64,000 nt of DNA from NCBI GenBank assembly GCA_902526175.1, contig CABZJY010000004.1, positions 1-64,000 on the forward strand, read 5' to 3'. This stretch comes from an uncultured Alphaproteobacteria bacterium. GTDB lineage: Bacteria; Pseudomonadota; Alphaproteobacteria; Methylaequorales; Methylaequoraceae. The position numbers and the translations under genes are program-made. Each line of letters begins with the position of its first letter. The stretch's first letter is position 1. Under the pieces are notes generated by a model. The model was not told where the DNA came from. It saw only the letters and a program-made list of their open reading frames with translations, and did no database searches. Positions 26,561 to 36,617 of the stretch are shown here, piece after piece.

Positions 26561-28704
26561 TACCTACCTCCAAAAGGAATAATAATCTTTACTCCAGCAC
26601 CACCAAGTATTTTACTTGTATATAGGCTTATTTCACCATTGTGTTCTTCCACAATTTTCTTACAAATAGCTAAACCTAAACCAGTACCACCTTTTTTTTT
26701 TGTAATGTATGGCTCAAATAAAACATCTTTATTTTCTGGAAATCCTTTACCATTATCTTCAAAATAAATATAAATTAGATTTTGATGTAATTTTATATCA
26801 ATATTTATAATTTTCTTTTTTTGTTCACTAATTGATTCAATTGAATTTTTAAATAAATTATTGAATAATCTATTTAACTTACTTGAATCACAAGAAATTA
26901 AAATCTTTTTTTTTGGCGTACTAATATTAAATTTAATCTGTTTATTAATAATTTTAAGATTTCGAATATGTTCATGAATTAGTGCTAGAATATCCGCTTT
27001 TGTAAAAATACTATTTGGCATTCGAGCAAATTCAGAAAATTCTGTTACTAGTTTTTTTATATCATTTACCTGTCTAACAATTGTGGAAGTGCAATTTTCA
27101 ATAATATCTAAGCTCAATTTATTTTTTTTGTAGTTTGACTGAATCCTTTGCGCAGAAAGATTTATTGGCGTTAATGGGTTTTTAATCTCGTGTGCTAAAT
27201 ATCTTGCTACATTAGACCACGCAGCTTGTTTTTGGGCAAAAATTAAATCAGTTATATCATCAAAAGTGATAATATAACCAATAATATTTTTACCCTTTTT
27301 TTCAAAAACAATATTTATATTTATAGTTTTTTCTGAGTTGTTAATATTTGTTTTAATTTGATCTTGCATCCTTAATTTTGTTTTTACGTACATCTTTTCG
27401 ATTATTTTTGGCACCTCTGGTAATAAAATACTCAAATTTTTATCTTGTAAATTTTGATTTAAAATCTCAATAGATCTTTGATTAAATAGTTTAACATCAA
27501 AATTAAGATCAATATAAATAACCCCCGAACTAACTCCCTCTATTACTGTTTCAGTAAATTTTCTTCTTGCGTCAATTAATTCTTTGGCTTCAAATAATTT
27601 ATTTTTTTGATTTAAAAGTATACCTACCATTTTATTAAGCGAGATTGCTAATTTATTAAAGTCATTTAAATTCGAAAATTCTCTAATTTTTGTTGATAAG
27701 TTTCCAGAACTAATTTTTTCTGATGCCACAATAATTCTTTTAATAGGGAGAGTAATTCTATTTGCAAATAAAAGTCCAAACCAAATTGATAATAAAATAA
27801 CAAGTAAATTAATTGCAAAAAACAACTGATAAGATAGGTTTTGAAGCTTACTAATATTCTTTTCTAAATTTAAGTATTTCGATGCCGCTTTGTTAACTGA
27901 TTCAACTCTACTTAGAACCAAGCTGTCAACAGTTTTTCCAATATAAAGATATGTTGGTATAACTCTGTCTAATCTAATTATACCCCTTACTTTATCCTTT
28001 GATTCATTTGTAAAAATTGGTATTTCACCATCATCTGCCCTATACAGAGACCACAATGGTGGCGGTGGTTCTTTATCTATTAGAAAACTTTTACCTACTT
28101 TTGCAAGTAGTTGTCCACTTCTTTCAAATATTACAGCTTCATCTATTAATTTAATAATTACTAAAGATCTTAATAAATTCGTTAAGCGATCCCTATTAGT
28201 AAAAAAAGCTATTTTTTCATTATTTATTTCATTATTCAGAAAAATTAAATCCTTCTTTAAATTACTTTTATGTTCTTCAAAATAAGATTCAGAAATAAGT
28301 TTTGATCCTGAAATTGCAACATTCACTTTTTCGTCAAACCAGTTTTTTATACCTTGGTCAAAGAAAATTATTGATGACAAAGTTACCATTAAGGATGGAA
28401 TCAAAGCTATAATTGTTATTAAAAGAGTTATTTGAGTATGAAGGTTTTTACTTGATTTAATGGTTTTTTTTTCTTGATTTTTAAAAATTCTTAGGACTTT
28501 AAGAGATGTTTGCCCAATTAATAGGAGTATAATTAGTAAATCTGTAATCAAAATAGAGGATATTAAAGACTGATTATCAAATTTAGTAAATTGACCTATT
28601 AAAATTAAGAAAATAAAAAAACTTAAAAAAAATGAACATAAAAAAAGTATAAAGAAAATTTGATTTTCTTTTTTTACAAAATTTTTTTTTAAAAATTCAA
28701 ACAA
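26560..28704 (-). CDS. ntrY: Membrane sensor histidine kinase NtrY
   Basis: This 714-residue inner-membrane kinase has several N-terminal transmembrane helices (about 15-115) and a periplasmic stretch ending in another helix (about 280-305). A HAMP (about 315-370), PAS (about 375-490), H-box with the phospho-histidine in YLAHEIKNPLTPINLS (about 501), and HATPase (DNGKGFPEN, GGTGLGLAICKKI) follow. It would phosphorylate NtrX; in other Alphaproteobacteria the pair senses nitrogen and/or redox state. Encoded between ntrC and ntrX. Confidence 0.95.
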   Translation of the reverse strand: MFEFLKKNFVKKENQIFFILFLCSFFLSFFIFLILIGQFTKFDNQSLISSILITDLLIILLLIGQTSLKVLRIFKNQEKKTIKSSKNLHTQITLLITIIALIPSLMVTLSSIIFFDQGIKNWFDEKVNVAISGSKLISESYFEEHKSNLKKDLIFLNNEINNEKIAFFTNRDRLTNLLRSLVIIKLIDEAVIFERSGQLLAKVGKSFLIDKEPPPPLWSLYRADDGEIPIFTNESKDKVRGIIRLDRVIPTYLYIGKTVDSLVLSRVESVNKAASKYLNLEKNISKLQNLSYQLFFAINLLVILLSIWFGLLFANRITLPIKRIIVASEKISSGNLSTKIREFSNLNDFNKLAISLNKMVGILLNQKNKLFEAKELIDARRKFTETVIEGVSSGVIYIDLNFDVKLFNQRSIEILNQNLQDKNLSILLPEVPKIIEKMYVKTKLRMQDQIKTNINNSEKTININIVFEKKGKNIIGYIITFDDITDLIFAQKQAAWSNVARYLAHEIKNPLTPINLSAQRIQSNYKKNKLSLDIIENCTSTIVRQVNDIKKLVTEFSEFARMPNSIFTKADILALIHEHIRNLKIINKQIKFNISTPKKKILISCDSSKLNRLFNNLFKNSIESISEQKKKIINIDIKLHQNLIYIYFEDNGKGFPENKDVLFEPYITKKKGGTGLGLAICKKIVEEHNGEISLYTSKILGGAGVKIIIPFGGR

Positions 28705-28717
28705 AGCTCTCTTAATT

Positions 28718-30118
28718 CTAAATTTTAATTCTTAAATTCTGAATCTTTTTTCTTAGTGTATTTCTATTTATTCCAAGTAAATTCGCAGCCTTAATTTGAT
28801 TACCACCACAATATTCTAAAGTTCTTTGAATTAATGGCCTCTCAAATTCTGACAGAAGGTTTTTATATAGATCTAGATTATTAGAATCTTTATCCAGTGC
28901 TTTAAAAAAATTATTTATATGCATTGTAATACTATTTGTGAGAGATGAACTATAAAAATTACTTGACTTAATTCCTTCCTCTTTAGGCAACTCATCTTCA
29001 ATTGTTTGCCGTGTTATAATATCCTCAGAATATAATAACGAAATTTTTTTAATAAGGTTTTCAAGTTCTCTAACATTTCCTGGCCATTTATACGCTTCTA
29101 AAACTTTTTGACAATCAAAATTAAATTTCTTAGTTTTGGAAAATTTTTTTAAGAAAAATTCAGCTAAGATCATTATATCAGATATTCTATGTCTTAATGG
29201 TGGCATATCAATATTTACAACATTTAATCTATAGAATAAATCTTCCCTAAAGTTACCTTTTTCAACAGACTGTTTAAGTTTAACATTTGTTGCTGCAATT
29301 ATTCTTACGTTAGTTTTAATGATTTCTCTTCCACCTACTCTAGAAAATTCTCCAACCTGAAGTATTCTTAATAATCTTGCTTGAGCTTCAATAGGCATAT
29401 CTCCAATTTCATCTAGAAAAATTGTTCCACCTTCTGCTTTTTCAAAATATCCGATTTTCAGTTTTTCTGCTCCAGTGAAAGCACCTTTCTCATAACCAAA
29501 CAGCTCACTTTCAATTAAATTTTGTGGTAATGCAGCCATATTTAAAACTACAAACTCATTACTAGACCTAGTACTAAAATCATGAATTGCTTTCGCAACT
29601 AGCTCTTTACCTGTTCCAGATTCTCCGGTTATCAAAACAGTTAAGTCGGCTTTCATGAGTTTAGCAATTGTTTTATATATTTTTTGCATCTCTAATGAGG
29701 TACCAACCATTGGTAATTTTTCATCTTTAAAATCTTCATTAACAATTATTTTCTTTCTACTCGTCAATGATTTGTTTACGGAAATAGTCAAATCATTTAA
29801 ATCAATAGGTTTTGGTAAATAATCAAAAACACCAAGTTTGCTTGATTTAACGGCAGTAAGAAGATTATTTTTGGCACTTATAACTATAATTTTAGAATCA
29901 TTATGTATTTTTGTAACTTTTTCTACTAATTCTAGACCATCTCCATCTGGTAGCATTACATCTGTTATAATTAAATCATATTTTTTTTTTGTAACTTTTA
30001 ACCATGCCTCTGAGATTGACCTAGATGTATCTATAAAAAAATCTTTGTTGCTAAGTGCTTTAACTAACACTCTCATTAAAGAATAATCATCATCAATTAT
30101 TAGAATATTTTTTTCCAT
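28718..30118 (-). CDS. ntrC: Nitrogen regulator NtrC (sigma-54 activator)
   Basis: This 466-residue protein has a receiver with D53 (LIITDVMLPDGDG), AAA+ domain with GESGTGKE (about 167), intact GAFTGA loop (GYEKGAFTGAEKL, about 210), Walker B IFLDEIGDMP, and a Fis-type helix-turn-helix (NQIKAANLLGINRNTLRKKI). All elements for sigma-54 promoter activation are present, unlike in the NtrX next to it. It lies 12 bases after ntrB, its partner kinase. Confidence 0.97.
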   Translation of the reverse strand: MEKNILIIDDDYSLMRVLVKALSNKDFFIDTSRSISEAWLKVTKKKYDLIITDVMLPDGDGLELVEKVTKIHNDSKIIVISAKNNLLTAVKSSKLGVFDYLPKPIDLNDLTISVNKSLTSRKKIIVNEDFKDEKLPMVGTSLEMQKIYKTIAKLMKADLTVLITGESGTGKELVAKAIHDFSTRSSNEFVVLNMAALPQNLIESELFGYEKGAFTGAEKLKIGYFEKAEGGTIFLDEIGDMPIEAQARLLRILQVGEFSRVGGREIIKTNVRIIAATNVKLKQSVEKGNFREDLFYRLNVVNIDMPPLRHRISDIMILAEFFLKKFSKTKKFNFDCQKVLEAYKWPGNVRELENLIKKISLLYSEDIITRQTIEDELPKEEGIKSSNFYSSSLTNSITMHINNFFKALDKDSNNLDLYKNLLSEFERPLIQRTLEYCGGNQIKAANLLGINRNTLRKKIQNLRIKI

Positions 30119-30130
30119 TATAAATTTATT

Positions 30131-31177
30131 TTAATCAACAGGTAACAATATTTTGAATTGTGTTATTTTTGTATCACTACTTACACTTATAATTCCACCA
30201 AAATGTTTAATAATTTTATTGACTAAAAATAAACCAATTCCTTTTCCCTCTTTTCTTGTTGTAAAAAAAGGATAAAAAACCGACTTCAAATCAGACTTCG
30301 ATATACCAGAACCATTATCTTCGACAATGATTTTTATGTAATTATTTTTTGAATTGGATTTAATCCCAGGTATCCTTTTCAACCCTCCGAATACAAATCT
30401 TGTTTTTATTTTAATATAGCTATTAACGTGATTTCTAAAATTAACAGAATTTTCTATTAAATTATCAAGTATGATTATTAAATTATTTTTACTTAGATTT
30501 ATTAAGGGTAATGATGGATCAAACTCTTCAATAATTTGTACTTTTTTTAAATCTTTTAGTTTAAGTTTTTTAATTACATACCTAATTATTTCATGAACAT
30601 TGCTTTTTTCTTCTGTTAATTTTTCTGCATTTATATTAACTTGAAATGAATCTATAAGATCTCTTATTCTGTTGCATTCATTAATAATTATTTCTGTTAA
30701 TTCATTATCAATTTTTTTTTTTTCCAGTAATTGTGAAGCCATTTTTATGCTTGAAAGAGGGTTTTTTAATTCATGAGATAATATTGAAAATAAATTATCA
30801 AAAAAAAATAAGTCATCATCAATATTTTGAGTAATTAAATTTTTTTTGATTTTTATACAGATAATTAAAAAATCTAGCTTCTCACTGTTTATTATATCAA
30901 TATTAACTTTTTTCGATTTTTTTTCCACTGATAGTTCTACATCTTTAAAAATATAATTACCAAATTGTGAAAGAGATTTTTTTACAAAATCATTCATTAC
31001 TGATGTTTGTGGAAAAATAAAATTCAAATGTTTTTTTATTAAAAATTCATTACTTTTTTTGAAAAATGCTTCTCCCTCATAATTTACATACTGTATTATA
31101 AGTGTTTTTTTGTTAATGGTGAAAACCGGGTCGTTAATGTAATCTATAATCTGGATAGGAGAGAATTTACTACTCAT
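30131..31177 (-). CDS. ntrB: Nitrogen sensor kinase NtrB
   Basis: This 348-residue soluble histidine kinase has an N-terminal PAS domain (about 1-115), phospho-histidine in LSHELKNPLSSIKMASQLL (about 133) and HATPase motifs EDNGSGIS and KEGKGIGLFLVNKI. It would phosphorylate or dephosphorylate NtrC in response to PII signalling. It follows dusB by 24 bases, the ancestral nifR3-ntrB-ntrC order. Confidence 0.95.
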   Translation of the reverse strand: MSSKFSPIQIIDYINDPVFTINKKTLIIQYVNYEGEAFFKKSNEFLIKKHLNFIFPQTSVMNDFVKKSLSQFGNYIFKDVELSVEKKSKKVNIDIINSEKLDFLIICIKIKKNLITQNIDDDLFFFDNLFSILSHELKNPLSSIKMASQLLEKKKIDNELTEIIINECNRIRDLIDSFQVNINAEKLTEEKSNVHEIIRYVIKKLKLKDLKKVQIIEEFDPSLPLINLSKNNLIIILDNLIENSVNFRNHVNSYIKIKTRFVFGGLKRIPGIKSNSKNNYIKIIVEDNGSGISKSDLKSVFYPFFTTRKEGKGIGLFLVNKIIKHFGGIISVSSDTKITQFKILLPVD

Positions 31178-31201
31178 AATAGTTTAAATAAAAGTTGAAA
31201 A

Positions 31202-32155
31202 TTAAAAAAAAGTTTTAATGCATTTCTCAATTTCATCTTTGTCCTCAACACTGTTTACTTTAGCCCTAAACATGTTTGAGTTATTAAGCTTTTTAGAATA
31301 CCATCCAAGGTGTTTTCTAAAGTTTTTCACTCCTATTTCATTCCCATAGTGTTCAATATTTAAATTAAAATGTTCGAGTATTAGTTCCTTTAGATTAATT
31401 TTAATTTGTTTCTTATTATCTTCAAATGAATCTAAGATTTGATTAAATATCCAAGGCTTACCATAGCTACCTCTCCCAATCATAATTCCATCTGCTTTTG
31501 AAATTTTAAGTATATTTTGAGCATCTTCAACATTTTTTACATCACCGTTTGCAATTACAGGAATATTTACTGAGTTTTTTACTCTTTTTATAAAATTCCA
31601 ATCAGAACTTCCCCTATACATTTGGCAACGAGTTCTCCCATGAATTGTAATAAGGGATACTCCAATCTTTTCAGCAATTCTTGCTAATTTTGGAGCATTT
31701 CTTGAATTTTCATCCCATCCAGTTCTCATTTTTAGAGTTAGAGGAATTTTGATTGACTTTTTTACAGATTCTAAAATTCTTATTGCAAGGTCTTCATTTT
31801 TCATTAGTGCAGAGCCAGCATAGCCATTTGTAACTTTTTTAACTGGACATCCCATATTAATATCTAAAATATCTGCACCTTCATTTTCACAGATCATTGC
31901 AGCATTAGCCATTATCTGAGGATCACAGCCAGCTATCTGTATTGCAAGTATTTCTTTTGTGTTTTTTTTTAGCATTCTAATAGTTTTTTTGTTTTGCTCT
32001 ATCAATGCCCTACTTGCAATCATTTCGGAAAACACAAGCCCAGGTGAAAATTTATTAACAATCATTCTAAATGGCAAATCACTTACACCTGACATAGGTG
32101 CCATTAATATATTATTTTTTAAAACTAAATTACCAATTTCAATAGATTTTTTCAT
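31202..32155 (-). CDS. dusB: tRNA-dihydrouridine synthase DusB
   Basis: This 317-residue flavin-dependent TIM-barrel enzyme reduces uridines in tRNA D-loops. Motifs include LAPMSGVSDLPFR-like start (APMSGVSDLPFRMIV), DINMGCPVKKVTNGYAGSAL with the catalytic cysteine (about 102), and GIMIGRGSYGKPWIF. Formerly called NifR3 because of its place before ntrBC. It overlaps the upstream membrane gene by 4 bases. Confidence 0.96.
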   Translation of the reverse strand: MKKSIEIGNLVLKNNILMAPMSGVSDLPFRMIVNKFSPGLVFSEMIASRALIEQNKKTIRMLKKNTKEILAIQIAGCDPQIMANAAMICENEGADILDINMGCPVKKVTNGYAGSALMKNEDLAIRILESVKKSIKIPLTLKMRTGWDENSRNAPKLARIAEKIGVSLITIHGRTRCQMYRGSSDWNFIKRVKNSVNIPVIANGDVKNVEDAQNILKISKADGIMIGRGSYGKPWIFNQILDSFEDNKKQIKINLKELILEHFNLNIEHYGNEIGVKNFRKHLGWYSKKLNNSNMFRAKVNSVEDKDEIEKCIKTFF

Positions 32156-32970
32156 TCAAATATTTTTAATCCAAAGTACGCAAAATTTATTATTAAAAAA
32201 GACATCAATACCAAATTAAATATTTTTTTCCCACTTATACCAAAAAAGTATCTTCTGATCAAAATTACTGATAAAAGAAGAAAAGTCATAATACTTAAAA
32301 TAGTTTTTTTGTTAAATAGAAAGTTCATAAAGTTTTCATATTCTAGACTGTAAAAAAATCCGGTTACAAATGAGAAAAGAAGAAAAGTAATTGTTAAATA
32401 AAGCAATCTAACAGTTATTTTTTCGCTCTCATAGAATGATGGAAACATTGATATAAATCTAACATTTTTTTTATCAGTAAGTTTTAAATTTTTTTCCAAT
32501 AAAAATACTGAAATTGAGGTTAACACAGAAAATGTTAGAAGTGAGTATGAAAGAAGTGAAAACAATATATGCGATAATAGAAATTTATTATTAAATAGCA
32601 AATTCGCTGAGAAAGTTGCTTGTGAATTAATTAGAAGTGAAATGGTAGTGGCAACATAAAATAGTAAAACATAAGGAATATATAAGAGCCTTAATCGTAC
32701 AAAATTAAAATTTATTAAACAGAGTAAAAAGTAACTTAAAGAAATTATTATCAGTGAAAGTTGCAAAATTTTAGATATTTGTGAAATGTCATCCATTGGA
32801 ATTATAATTAAAAAAAAAGTAAAGAAAGAAAAAAAACACAAGAAATTACATACTAGAAAGATCTTTTTTACAAAACTATCCTTTCTATTAATGTCAAGAA
32901 AGGATATTATTGTAAATACTATAAGTAAAAACAATGACTGTAAATTTATTAAAAAAGTAGAATTAAGCAT
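32152..32970 (-). CDS. CcsA/YpjD-like inner-membrane protein
   Basis: This 272-residue protein has about eight transmembrane helices. The segment LLSHILFSLLSYSLLTFSVL (about 135) with a conserved histidine, the ERLLFRLI-like ESEKITVRLLYLTI, and the terminal NFAYFGLKIF match the YpjD branch of the cytochrome c assembly (CcsA/CcmC) superfamily. The tryptophan-rich WWD haem-handling motif of true cytochrome c synthetases is absent. The YpjD role is not well established (linked to haem handling or metal-ion transport regulators). It overlaps dusB by 4 bases and is divergent from ispDF. Confidence 0.8.
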   Translation of the reverse strand: MLNSTFLINLQSLFLLIVFTIISFLDINRKDSFVKKIFLVCNFLCFFSFFTFFLIIIPMDDISQISKILQLSLIIISLSYFLLCLINFNFVRLRLLYIPYVLLFYVATTISLLINSQATFSANLLFNNKFLLSHILFSLLSYSLLTFSVLTSISVFLLEKNLKLTDKKNVRFISMFPSFYESEKITVRLLYLTITFLLFSFVTGFFYSLEYENFMNFLFNKKTILSIMTFLLLSVILIRRYFFGISGKKIFNLVLMSFLIINFAYFGLKIFE

Positions 32971-33017
32971 CTACAAATAATATAGTTTTTTTTTTATCTT
33001 AAAATACTTTTTTTATT

Positions 33018-34163
33018 ATGCATAAAAATATAGCACTTGTACTACTTTGTGGGGGTATCGGAAAAAGGTTTTCGAAAACACTACCCAAACAATTTCATAA
33101 AATAAATAATTTAACAATCTTAGAAATTAACCTAAAAACTTTTATAAGTTTTTCCATATTTAAATACATAACTGTTGTTTCATCAAAAAAATATATAAAT
33201 AAAACAAAAAATATTTGTAAAAAGTTTTTTTCAAATGAGTTAACAATAAATATTACAGAAGGAGGAAGTACTAGACAATTATCCTCAAAAAATGCATGTA
33301 GAAATCTAAAAAAATATAACCCAAACAAAATTCTAATTCATGATGTAGCAAGACCATTTATTAATAAAGATTTAGTAACTAGGTTAATAAAAAATACAAA
33401 AAAAAACTCAGGGTGTATTCCTGTAATTAAAATTAATGATACTATAAAAGATATTAAAAATGGAGTAATTAAAAGTGTTAAAAGAGATAATTTATTTATT
33501 ATCCAAACGCCACAATGTTTTAACTTTGTGGAAATTTATAATGCACATATGAATGCAACAAGAGATGATTATACAGATGACTCTTCATTAGCAAGCGATT
33601 ATGGAGCAAAAATTACTACTACAGAGGGATTAAAAGAAAACGTTAAAATTACTACTATGAAAGATTTAGAAATTTATAAAGCAAAGAATAATATCGTTGT
33701 AGGATCAGGTTTTGATGTACACGAATTTACCAAAGGTAAATCGCTTACCCTTTGTGGAATTCAAATCCCATTTTCGAAAAAATTAAAAGGTCACTCAGAT
33801 GCAGATGTTGGAATTCATACAATTGTTGATGCAATTTTAGGAGCTTTATGTCTTGGAGATATTGGTGATCATTTTCCACCATCTGATAAGAAATGGAAAA
33901 ATGCTAACTCAGTAATTTTTTTAGAAAAATGTTATAATCTAATAAAAAAATTAAACTCTGAAATTATTCATATTGACTTAACATTTATTTGTGAGGAACC
34001 TAAACTTACCAAATATAAATTAAAAATGAAAAAAAGAATTTCTAGTATCTTAAAAATTGATACATGTAAAATTAATATTAAGGCCACTACGACTGAAACA
34101 TTAGGATTTCTTGGAAGAAAAGAGGGTATAGCAGCTCAGGCGACTGTAACTCTAAAAAAATGA
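33018..34163 (+). CDS. ispDF: Bifunctional IspD/IspF isoprenoid enzyme
   Basis: In this 381-residue fusion, residues about 1-215 are IspD (cytidylyltransferase on MEP; LLCGGIGKRF, the DVARPF motif and IIQTPQCF). Residues about 225-381 are IspF (MEcPP synthase; GSGFDVHEF metal site, GHSDADVGIH, GDIGDHFPPSD). Together they catalyse two non-consecutive steps of the MEP pathway; the fusion is common in Alphaproteobacteria. It overlaps pgpA by 4 bases. Confidence 0.97.
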   Translation: MHKNIALVLLCGGIGKRFSKTLPKQFHKINNLTILEINLKTFISFSIFKYITVVSSKKYINKTKNICKKFFSNELTINITEGGSTRQLSSKNACRNLKKYNPNKILIHDVARPFINKDLVTRLIKNTKKNSGCIPVIKINDTIKDIKNGVIKSVKRDNLFIIQTPQCFNFVEIYNAHMNATRDDYTDDSSLASDYGAKITTTEGLKENVKITTMKDLEIYKAKNNIVVGSGFDVHEFTKGKSLTLCGIQIPFSKKLKGHSDADVGIHTIVDAILGALCLGDIGDHFPPSDKKWKNANSVIFLEKCYNLIKKLNSEIIHIDLTFICEEPKLTKYKLKMKKRISSILKIDTCKINIKATTTETLGFLGRKEGIAAQATVTLKK

Positions 34164-34618
34164 AAGATTTTTCAATTTTCTTTTGTACGTTTTTTGGTTT
34201 AGGTTATCTTACGAAATTTCCTGGTACATTATGCTCATTTGTAAGTCTATTTTTGATCTGGTTAATAAAACATAAATTTAATATAGAAATAGTACTTTTG
34301 ATTTATGTCTTATCTTTTATAATTTCATTTTTTTTAATTAGTAAAGCAATATCTAAATTAAAAGAAAAAGACCCGAGTATAATTGTTATAGACGAATATA
34401 TAGGTCAATTTACAGCATTGTTGTTCTGTAAAGAAAATATTATACAATATACTCTTGCTTTTATTTTATTTAGACTTTTTGATATTTTTAAGCCGTTTCC
34501 TATTAATTTGATTGATAGTCGTTATGGAAGCTTTTATGTGTTATTCGATGATATATTAGCTGGATTATATACTGGTTTAATTTTACAATTAACTTATTTT
34601 TTTTGGATTAATGGATAA
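34160..34618 (+). CDS. pgpA: Phosphatidylglycerophosphatase A
   Basis: This 152-residue inner-membrane lipid phosphatase converts phosphatidylglycerol phosphate to phosphatidylglycerol. It shows the family's GLGYLTKFPGTLCSF start (about 14), acidic motif VIDEYIGQFTAL (about 75) and C-terminal DDILAGLYTGL. It sits between ispDF and the CinA-like gene, as in other Alphaproteobacteria, overlapping both. Confidence 0.93.
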   Translation: MKDFSIFFCTFFGLGYLTKFPGTLCSFVSLFLIWLIKHKFNIEIVLLIYVLSFIISFFLISKAISKLKEKDPSIIVIDEYIGQFTALLFCKENIIQYTLAFILFRLFDIFKPFPINLIDSRYGSFYVLFDDILAGLYTGLILQLTYFFWING

Positions 34619-35132
34619 TCAAAATATAAAAGTAGAAATATTAGAAAATGTAATTTTATTACTAAAAAAAAAATCATTAAAATTGGTAACAGTGGAATCT
34701 TGTACTGGTGGACTCCTCTCTTCGACTATAACTAGTATTTCAGGTTCATCAGAAATCTTTGATTATGGTTTAGTGACCTATTCAAATTCATCAAAGATTA
34801 ATCTTTTAAATGTTTCACCCACGTCACTTAAAAAATATGGTGCAGTAAGTGAGGAAATTTCTGAAGAAATGATTAGTAAATTATCAAATAACTTTAATAC
34901 TAATATAATTTACATATCCATCACTGGATTAGCTGGTCCAGAAGGTGGATCAAACACAAAACCGATTGGAACAGTTTTTATCTCAATTAAAATAAATAAT
35001 AAGATTAAAAAGTATAACTTAAAATTAAAAAACAATGGTAGACAAAATATCCAGAGAAAAATTGTTAACAAGGTTTTAGAAGAACTTTATAAATTATTAA
35101 TAAATTTTAAGACAAAAAGTTTTCTGGATTGA
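34611..35132 (+). CDS. pncC: CinA C-terminal domain protein (nicotinamide-nucleotide amidohydrolase)
   Basis: This 173-residue stand-alone CinA-C domain has TVESCTGGLLSSTITSISGS with the catalytic serine region (about residue 25), FDYGLVTYSNSSK, and GLAGPEGGSNTKPIGTVFI (about 105). The family deamidates NMN in pyridine nucleotide salvage. It overlaps pgpA by 8 bases. Its last 26 bases overlap the 3' end of the convergent nlpD gene. Confidence 0.92.
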   Translation: MDNQNIKVEILENVILLLKKKSLKLVTVESCTGGLLSSTITSISGSSEIFDYGLVTYSNSSKINLLNVSPTSLKKYGAVSEEISEEMISKLSNNFNTNIIYISITGLAGPEGGSNTKPIGTVFISIKINNKIKKYNLKLKNNGRQNIQRKIVNKVLEELYKLLINFKTKSFLD

Positions 35133-35964
35133 ATGCTTTTTTACCCTTTCTAATCTCAAAATGAAGTTGAGGATTATTAACATTACCAGTAAGACCCACT
35201 GTACCAATTTTTTGTCCTTTTCTTACATTGCTTCCTCTAGATAGATTTATTTTGTCTAAATGGCTATATGCAGTTATCCAATTTTGGTTATGCTTTATTA
35301 AGACCAAATTACCATAACCAGGAATTTCATTACCTGTATAAATAATTAGACCACTTTCGGCAGCTACCACATCATCATTTAAGAATGTTCTTATATTAAT
35401 TCCGTCATTATGAAATCCAGGTCTTATTCTTCCAAATTTTAAAATAATCTCACCTTTTACAGGCCATATAAAGTTAGGTTTATTCTTTATTGATTCTTTC
35501 TTTATACTAATGTTTTGGTTATCTTTTACCTTTTTTTTTATTGTCTTTTCTGACTTATAGTTTTTATACGGAATAATTAGTTTTTGACCAATATAAATTA
35601 TATTGTTCTTTGCAATATTATTTATTTTTACTAAAGAATATTGATCAACATTGTATTTTCTTGAAATTGAATACAAGGTTTCACCTCTAGAAACAATATG
35701 ACTTTCTTTTTGAGGTATAAAAATTATTTGGTTTTTAAATATCTTGTACGGATATGTAATCTTATTTATCTCTATCAATTTTTTTAAAGAGACTTTTTTT
35801 TTTTTTGAAATTGAATATAGATTGTCTCCATCAAGTACTTTATACGTATTTTGATTTATTTTATTATCTGATTGAAAGTGGTCTAATATTTTATACTCAC
35901 CATATATAAATTTCTCACAAGAATTTGCCATAATACAAATAATTATTAAAAAAAAATATTTCAT
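35107..35964 (-). CDS. nlpD: NlpD-like lipoprotein with LysM repeats and degenerate LytM (M23) domain
   Basis: This 285-residue protein has a lipoprotein signal peptide with lipobox MANSC (Cys16), two LysM peptidoglycan-binding modules (about 40-85 and 90-135; DGDNLYSISKKKK, RGETLYSISRKYN), and a C-terminal M23 domain (about 170-285). Zinc ligands are not all conserved: the HxGxD site reads HNDGIN, and the last HLH reads QLHFEI. It is therefore likely an amidase activator, not an active peptidase, as in NlpD/EnvC. It follows pcm (4-base overlap), the usual order. Confidence 0.9.
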   Translation of the reverse strand: MKYFFLIIICIMANSCEKFIYGEYKILDHFQSDNKINQNTYKVLDGDNLYSISKKKKVSLKKLIEINKITYPYKIFKNQIIFIPQKESHIVSRGETLYSISRKYNVDQYSLVKINNIAKNNIIYIGQKLIIPYKNYKSEKTIKKKVKDNQNISIKKESIKNKPNFIWPVKGEIILKFGRIRPGFHNDGINIRTFLNDDVVAAESGLIIYTGNEIPGYGNLVLIKHNQNWITAYSHLDKINLSRGSNVRKGQKIGTVGLTGNVNNPQLHFEIRKGKKAFNPENFLS

Positions 35965-36617
35965 GAAAATTTTTTTCCCTCGAGAAGTGGTACAAATCTG
36001 ACAGGTATCAATTTCTTTGATTTAATTTCTTTATTGTTTTTTTTAATTTTAATTAAGAACTGGGTGTCGTTATCTTCACCTATTGGAATTATCATAATTC
36101 CGTTATCCGTTAATTGTTCAATTAAAGCGTTTGGAATCTCTGGTGCTGCAGCTGTTACAATAATTCTATCAAAAGGAGCTTGACTTTCCCAGCCAAATCC
36201 ACCGTCATCGTGCTTAAGAAATATATTTTTAAATTCTAATTTTTTCAATTTCTCTTCAGCAATTGTTTTTAGAGTTTTAAATCTCTCAACCGTATAAACA
36301 AATCTTGATAATAATGAAAGTACTGCTGTTTGATAACCACTTCCTGTACCAATTTCTAGTACTCTATGTTTTTTATTTAATTCTAATGCTTGAGTCATAA
36401 ATGCAACAACGAGTGGTTGCGAAATTGTTTGTCCACATTCAATTGGTAGAGCAATATTTAAATTAGCTTTACTTTTAATTGACTCCTCAATGAAATAGAA
36501 TCTAGGCAAAGTTTCAATAACTCTTAAAACATCCAAATCATTGATACCATTTTTTTTTAAATCTAATATTAAATTAATAATTTCATTTTTTTTTTCTTTT
36601 GAATTAATTTGATTCAA
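35961..36617 (-). CDS. pcm: Protein-L-isoaspartate O-methyltransferase
   Basis: This 218-residue SAM-dependent repair enzyme has the SAM motif VLEIGTGSGYQTAVLS (about 87), upstream GQTISQPLVVAFMTQ, and PFDRIIVTAAAPEIP. It methylates isoaspartyl residues in damaged proteins. It overlaps serS by 14 bases directly; surE, which commonly separates the two, is missing. A second, more divergent homologue is at 52302-52970. Confidence 0.95.
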   Translation of the reverse strand: MNQINSKEKKNEIINLILDLKKNGINDLDVLRVIETLPRFYFIEESIKSKANLNIALPIECGQTISQPLVVAFMTQALELNKKHRVLEIGTGSGYQTAVLSLLSRFVYTVERFKTLKTIAEEKLKKLEFKNIFLKHDDGGFGWESQAPFDRIIVTAAAPEIPNALIEQLTDNGIMIIPIGEDNDTQFLIKIKKNNKEIKSKKLIPVRFVPLLEGKKFS

